In this document: positions 7,295 to 11,060 of the stretch, piece after piece
Layout of the letters: the number at the start of each line of letters is the position of its first letter
Numbering within the stretch: the stretch's first letter is position 1
Source of the DNA: Ramicandelaber brevisporus
Taxonomy: Eukaryota > Kickxellomycota > Ramicandelaberales > Ramicandelaberaceae
Reading direction: 5' to 3'
DNA: 11,060 nt
Assembly (NCBI GenBank): GCA_025201865.1
Contig: MU602787.1
Span: 41,616 to 52,675, forward strand
Translations under genes and position numbers: made by a program
Notes under the pieces: generated by a model
Told to the model about the DNA's origin: nothing
What the model saw: only the letters and a program-made list of their open reading frames with translations
Database searches by the model: none

Positions 7295-9737
7295 CGCACA
7301 ATATCCAACACAATCTGTAGTATCTCATCTACCACACACTGAGCCAATCTCGCAACAAATGCCCACTGCAGTAGAGTCGCCATCATCCATGAGGATTCCG
7401 GCTGGTCCGGACTTTCATCATCATCATCATCATCATCATAACAACAATCACCACAACCACAACCATCCCACTCAAATGCAGCAAATGCAACAAATGCAAC
7501 AAATGAATCAGCAGCCATCAACACCAAAGAAGACAAAGTCAGGCCGAAAGAAGAAGCGTACAGTTGCAGAAATGACTCAGCGCGAAATTGAAGCCAAACG
7601 CGAATCATGGGCAAAATGGTACAACAATCTATCTCCAAACAAACGAAGTCGTCGAAGACTTTACCTGCGATTACACAGCCAAGGATACCGAGGTGCACTG
7701 CTGGCTCATTTTACAGACAGCTTTGCATCGACTGACGAGGTTTCCAAATATGTTGCCGAGAATGGAGGTGCTGAGAAGATTGCATTGTCACTTGGCATTA
7801 CAGATGGGAGTTGGAAAGCTGGAAACAGTGGCGAAGCTGGTCCTGGGAGGCGGGCTTCAACCAGATCAACCCGCGACTCAGCGGTGGTTGCGAGCTCGGC
7901 TGCATCGAGTCGAAGAAGTAGTGGCGCTGGAGCAATTGGTATGAGAAATGTTGATAGTCAGGATGATGAAGTAGAAGATGATGATGGCGACGAGGATAAT
8001 GACGATGACGATGATGATGCACCATTACGGATGTCGTTACCTGGGAGTTTTGGTATGAGCAGACTACCTCAGCAACAGCAGCAACAGCAGCACCAGTATC
8101 ATCACGAGCCTCAGATCTATCAGCATGCAGCACCACATCCTACCCTTCCTTTTCAGCACCACAGTTACCACCAACATCAATACACCAACTATTCAGTACC
8201 TGCTGGTGCAAATGACCTGATGGCTCTAACATCGGCTGCTGCGGTTGCAGTCGCAGCATCATCCCAGGGCAACGGTGGTGGTGGATTCTACTCTCCGCGT
8301 GTTCCACCCCAGCATCATTCATCGTTGCCTTATCAGCGCCGTGTATCATTGCCTCTACCTCATCGGTCGGTTCTGTCAAAATCTGACTCGTCAATACAAG
8401 CCTCAGTCACTTCTCAAGCCGACTCACGCCACTCCGCAGTGACTCTCCCGTTTCCCACAGACAAAGCAACTCCGTCTGCGTCCGTTTCAACCACCTTCCC
8501 ACAGTCTGCAGCTGCAGCACCACGCACAATTGACGCATTTGGTGCGTCGTCGTCGTCTTCGCCGCTGTCGTCTCGACTGCGCCAACAACAACAGCAGCAG
8601 CAGCAACAGTCCTTCGAAGTTAACAACAGTAGAGACTGCGGCATCACCAATAACAGTGGCGGCACCATTGACAGTTGCGGTGTGCAATACCAGTTTGGGT
8701 CTTCCCAGTCAACTTCTTATTCTGACTCTCATCCTCGACAGTCGTCGGCATCGTCCTCAGCAGTAGCAGCAGCATCAACAGCAACAGAAACAGCAACAGC
8801 AGCTGTTATCTCTTTTTCTGGCTCTGCTACTGCGGCCACGACTGCTGTCTCGCCATCTTCAATCAGCGTATTGGCCAACGTTGCGATTGCAACAACTTCC
8901 CCTGAGTTTGACGGCGCTGCTGCAAAAGTAGAAGAAGCAACACCAGCCGGCCGCCTCCTGACAATTCCCGAGCACCACGACTCGGCGAGCATAACCTCTG
9001 CTGCTTCCACACTGCCACCGCACGAAACTGCTGTCGCTACTGTTGCTGCTGCCGCTTCCATTCCACCCGCCCCTCGCGACTCCATCAACGACAGCAACAG
9101 TGACAGCGAGGACCACAGCAGCGGCTTTGCAAACATTGTTTCTGTCTCTCCCCATCATCAAGGACAATTCCCAACACCCAGCCAACAGCAGACTTTGACT
9201 CTCCCACCTCCTCCTCCTCCTCCTCCCACTCCTCCTATGCACTCTGTGTACGCTCTTCAGCAGCAACAACAGCAACAACAGCAACAAAAACGATACCTTG
9301 CGCAGTCAAAACAACAGCAGCAGCAACAGCAGCAACAGCAACCGCACGACACGCAGTTCGCCAGACCGCAGCATACACCCTCCTCTTCGTTGCTTCACTC
9401 ACTGCCTTCGCCAGTGCAGCCGCAGTTACCGCAGCGATATCAACGCCACCAAAACACTCTTTCCAGCAAGCTCTCTCTCGTCAGTAACACTGGCAACAGT
9501 ACTGCTATTGCACTCCCTCCTCACATCCAGAATCAGCTTATAACACCACCCTCGTCATCCTTCACCTCTCCGCTGTCGCCGCTCAATCCAATGTCTCAGT
9601 TCACGCCAGCTACATCCACCCTACCCGCATCCACTCCAGCCAAGCGTACTGCCATATCCGAGCTACTCAATCCAGTTGACAAGTCAGCTTCAAACGATGG
9701 TAACAACAGCAATGCTGGCAACGGTCACAGGGTGTTG

Positions 9738-9768
<31 letters not shown>

Positions 9769-10736
9769 GGTGCAAGGCGAAACCGGCACCTCGCAGTGTT
9801 CAGTGCATGCCCGTGTCTGGGGCACCGCCGTCAAGAACGCCAAGCCACAACCTCGCTACTACTGCTGCAGCGCCGGCGAGCAGCTCCGCATCAAACGAGG
9901 CGCATACAACAGCGGCGACGTCGACAGCATCTGCGGGTCCTGCTCCACCCAAGCGCGCCTTCTCCATCAGCTTCCGGAACGCTGCAAGATCAGTCTGTGG
10001 CAGTGGAGCAGAGTCTGGCTCGGTCCCATCGTCATCTACTGCTGGCGTAACAAAGCTGTCGGACTGCTGGAAGGAGTGGACAGGCTTGACGCGCACTGAA
10101 ATCGAGAGGCGGCAGCTATTGGCTGAGCAGCTGCTGGAGTCGCATCAGCGGAAGCCAGCTGGTGCACAACAACAGCAGCAACAACAGCAGGCTGCCTCTG
10201 ATGAGACTTTATCGGTTCCTGAGATTCTGCCCATTAGCAACATTTCCAGTGTGGCTAGCAGCCGACGCTCAAGCAACTCCACCATTGATGGATCATCCAA
10301 GCAGGCTGCTCCATCCATTGCCGGCACTGTCAGTTCGACGGCATCCAGTCGCCGTAGCAGTTCTCGCCATCATGGTCACATTCGCAACTATGAGTCTGAC
10401 CTGCTGCACGCTGTGCTGGAGAACCGACGTGAGATTGACCGTGAGCAATCAGTGGCATTTTGGGACAAGCGGTACGAGTACATTTGCAAGACGCTCGCCA
10501 AAGACAGTGACGACGAAGATACACGGAGTGCAGCACGCAAGCTGTGCAATATTCTGGTTCAGCTCGAGACATCTTCGTCTCTCACTGTTCCATTCACTGT
10601 CACCCTGGCTCGAGTCTTAACCTCTGACAGCACGGATGATGGTCGGTCAGTTAAGAAGCTTCGAATGGACACTCGAGAATCACAGCAAGCAGCATCAAGT
10701 GCCACCACTACGGCTGCAACCCAAGCTGTTTACTAG
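7230..10736 (+). CDS. Large polyGln/Ser-rich protein of unknown function, probably nuclear or signalling
   Basis: A single 1168-codon frame ending TAG. I do not recognise the family. Residues 63-70 are polyHis; 83-95 repeat MQQ. Residues 100-198 are an ordered-looking basic block starting KKTKSGRKKKR (likely NLS), then WAKW (127-130), KRSRRRLYLRL (138-148) and a helical stretch. D/E-rich 242-263 follows. PolyGln runs lie at 281-287, 452-460, 677-686, 695-704, 837-846 and 980-987, in mixed CAG/CAA codons; polyPro at 659-666. A second ordered patch is 942-973 (WKEW, TRTEIERRQLLAEQLL). A helical C-terminal block spans 1051-1133, then VKKLRM. RRxS sites recur (R207-S210, 228-231, 370-373, 1012-1015, 1041-1044). 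The start is the first in-frame ATG; upstream the frame is closed by TAG at 7098 and offers only non-ATG codons. The start context is weak (T at -3); the next in-frame ATG is 7359. Such composition suits a transcriptional regulator or scaffold, but this is inference. Confidence 0.85.
7416..7514 (+). repeat. In-frame CAT run and ATGCAACAA tandem repeat
   Basis: Eight CAT codons at 7416-7439 encode polyHis. A short Asn/His stretch follows, then four ATG-led nine-base units at 7476-7514 (Met-Gln-Gln repeats). All are multiples of three and keep the frame of the polyGln gene. Confidence 0.85.
9258..9341 (+). repeat. Paired polyGln tracts
   Basis: Two runs of ten Gln codons (9258-9287 and 9312-9341) are separated by the eight residues KRYLAQSK. 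CAA and CAG alternate irregularly, so the DNA is not a pure trinucleotide repeat. This normally limits slippage and suggests the Gln runs are kept for the protein. Confidence 0.85.
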
Positions 10737-10891
10737 CCCTCCTCCCCACTCCCTCCCCCAGTATCTCTTTATCGTTTTATCATTAGTAAAAATGATTACC
10801 GTTTGTTTGCATCACTTCTACTTTATATTTTGCGCTATATCACAATGCCATCACTACCACCACATAACTTGCTTTTCTATTTTTATAATTG

Positions 10892-10897
10892 TTTATT
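10892..10897 (-). terminator. Candidate minus-strand poly(A) signal
   Basis: On the minus strand this reads AATAAA, at the edge of the TTA microsatellite. It lies about 58 bases beyond the stop codon of the possible convergent gene at the right edge. Confidence 0.35.
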
Positions 10898-10934
10898 ATT
10901 ATTATTATTATTATTGTTGTTGTTGTTGTTGTTA
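10893..10934. repeat. Compound TTA-TTG microsatellite
   Basis: About seven TTA units (10893-10913) switch directly to seven TTG units (10914-10934). Confidence 0.9.
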
Positions 10935-10954
10935 GTCAGCGGTTATTGCTCGCT

Positions 10955-11060
10955 TCAATTTGCATCAGATGAAGCAGCTATGGTTAAATAGGATGTTTGT
11001 ACTGCTTTCCACGAAAAAGGTGTCGCCACAGGTTTGATGAGATTCAAATTGGCAGGGGAC
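10955..11060 (-). CDS. Possible C-terminal end of a convergent gene cut by the right edge
   Basis: On the minus strand one frame is open from the window edge (first full codon at 11059) for 34 codons to a TGA at 10957-10955. It contains NLNLIKPVATPFSWKAVQ and ends IAASSDAN. It has mixed, protein-like composition and is followed by an AATAAA at a sensible distance. A second minus frame is also open for 31 codons, so length alone does not prove coding. No family is recognised. Confidence 0.33.
   Translation of the reverse strand, partial: SPANLNLIKPVATPFSWKAVQTSYLTIAASSDAN

Larger units (their letters stand above)
10737..10954. other. Convergent 3' intergenic region
   Basis: This is the 3' flank of the polyGln gene. 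AGTAAA at 10785-10790 is the best plus-strand poly(A) signal variant; no plus-strand AATAAA is seen. The end holds the compound TTA/TTG microsatellite. Confidence 0.5.

Noticed and set aside
8414-9287. Minus-strand frames with long Leu, Cys or Val/Ala runs opposite the polyGln gene
   Set aside because: They are reverse readings of CAG/CAA and Ser/Ala codon repeats and have no independent support.
1-11060. tRNA, rRNA or other structured RNA genes
   Set aside because: I looked for GGTTCGAATCC-type B boxes and cloverleaf acceptor pairing on both strands and found nothing convincing. TTCGAA occurrences near 3886 and 5469 lack the surrounding consensus.

Overview
This window looks like nuclear DNA from a filamentous or early-diverging fungus. 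The clearest evidence is a full-length Ent3-type ENTH clathrin adaptor, AATAAA poly(A) signals, pyrimidine-rich leaders directly before start codons, and a long Ser/Gln/His/Ala-rich intronless regulator-type protein. Neither complete gene needs an intron, which suits an intron-poor lineage such as some Zoopagomycota or Mucoromycota. That placement is a guess; nothing here fixes the genus.

Layout: (1) 1-311, minus strand: the first 103 codons of a gene cut by the left edge. Its first 69 residues contain no Asp or Glu and nine Arg/Lys, which resembles a mitochondrial presequence. (2) 312-1765: a divergent intergenic region with a TATA box at 551-558, a perfect 15-bp-stem hairpin at 1413-1449, and a CT-rich leader in front of the next gene. 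(3) 1766-3391, plus strand: an Ent3/epsinR-like adaptor of 541 aa, with ENTH domain, two FGDF ear-binding motifs, a clathrin box and a C-terminal DPF. An AATAAA follows at 3505. (4) 3392-7229: 3.8 kb without a credible protein gene. Most of it is pyrimidine-rich on the plus strand and full of simple repeats. (5) 7230-10736, plus strand: a 1168-aa protein I do not recognise, with a basic N-terminal block, an acidic run, six polyGln runs, one polyHis run, one polyPro run and a helical C-terminal block. (6) 10955-11059, minus strand: a possible C-terminal end of a convergent gene, with its own AATAAA.

The most striking signal is what is missing. From 3829 to 7204 (3,376 bases) I find no ATG on the plus strand, although CAT is common there and I count about 20 GAT by eye. 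The 437 bases before it hold about eleven ATGs. The shorter leaders of the other two genes show the same pattern at smaller scale (222 and 175 ATG-free bases). The simplest reading is that the 3.4 kb is a mostly unspliced, scanned 5' leader of the polyGln gene, kept free of upstream AUGs. The first ATG that does appear (7205) is out of frame and opens a 29-codon ORF overlapping the presumed start at 7230, which suggests translational control at that point.

The genes share no evident pathway: a probable mitochondrial protein, a trans-Golgi/endosome clathrin adaptor and a probable nuclear or signalling protein. I saw no tRNA, rRNA, CRISPR array or transposase.
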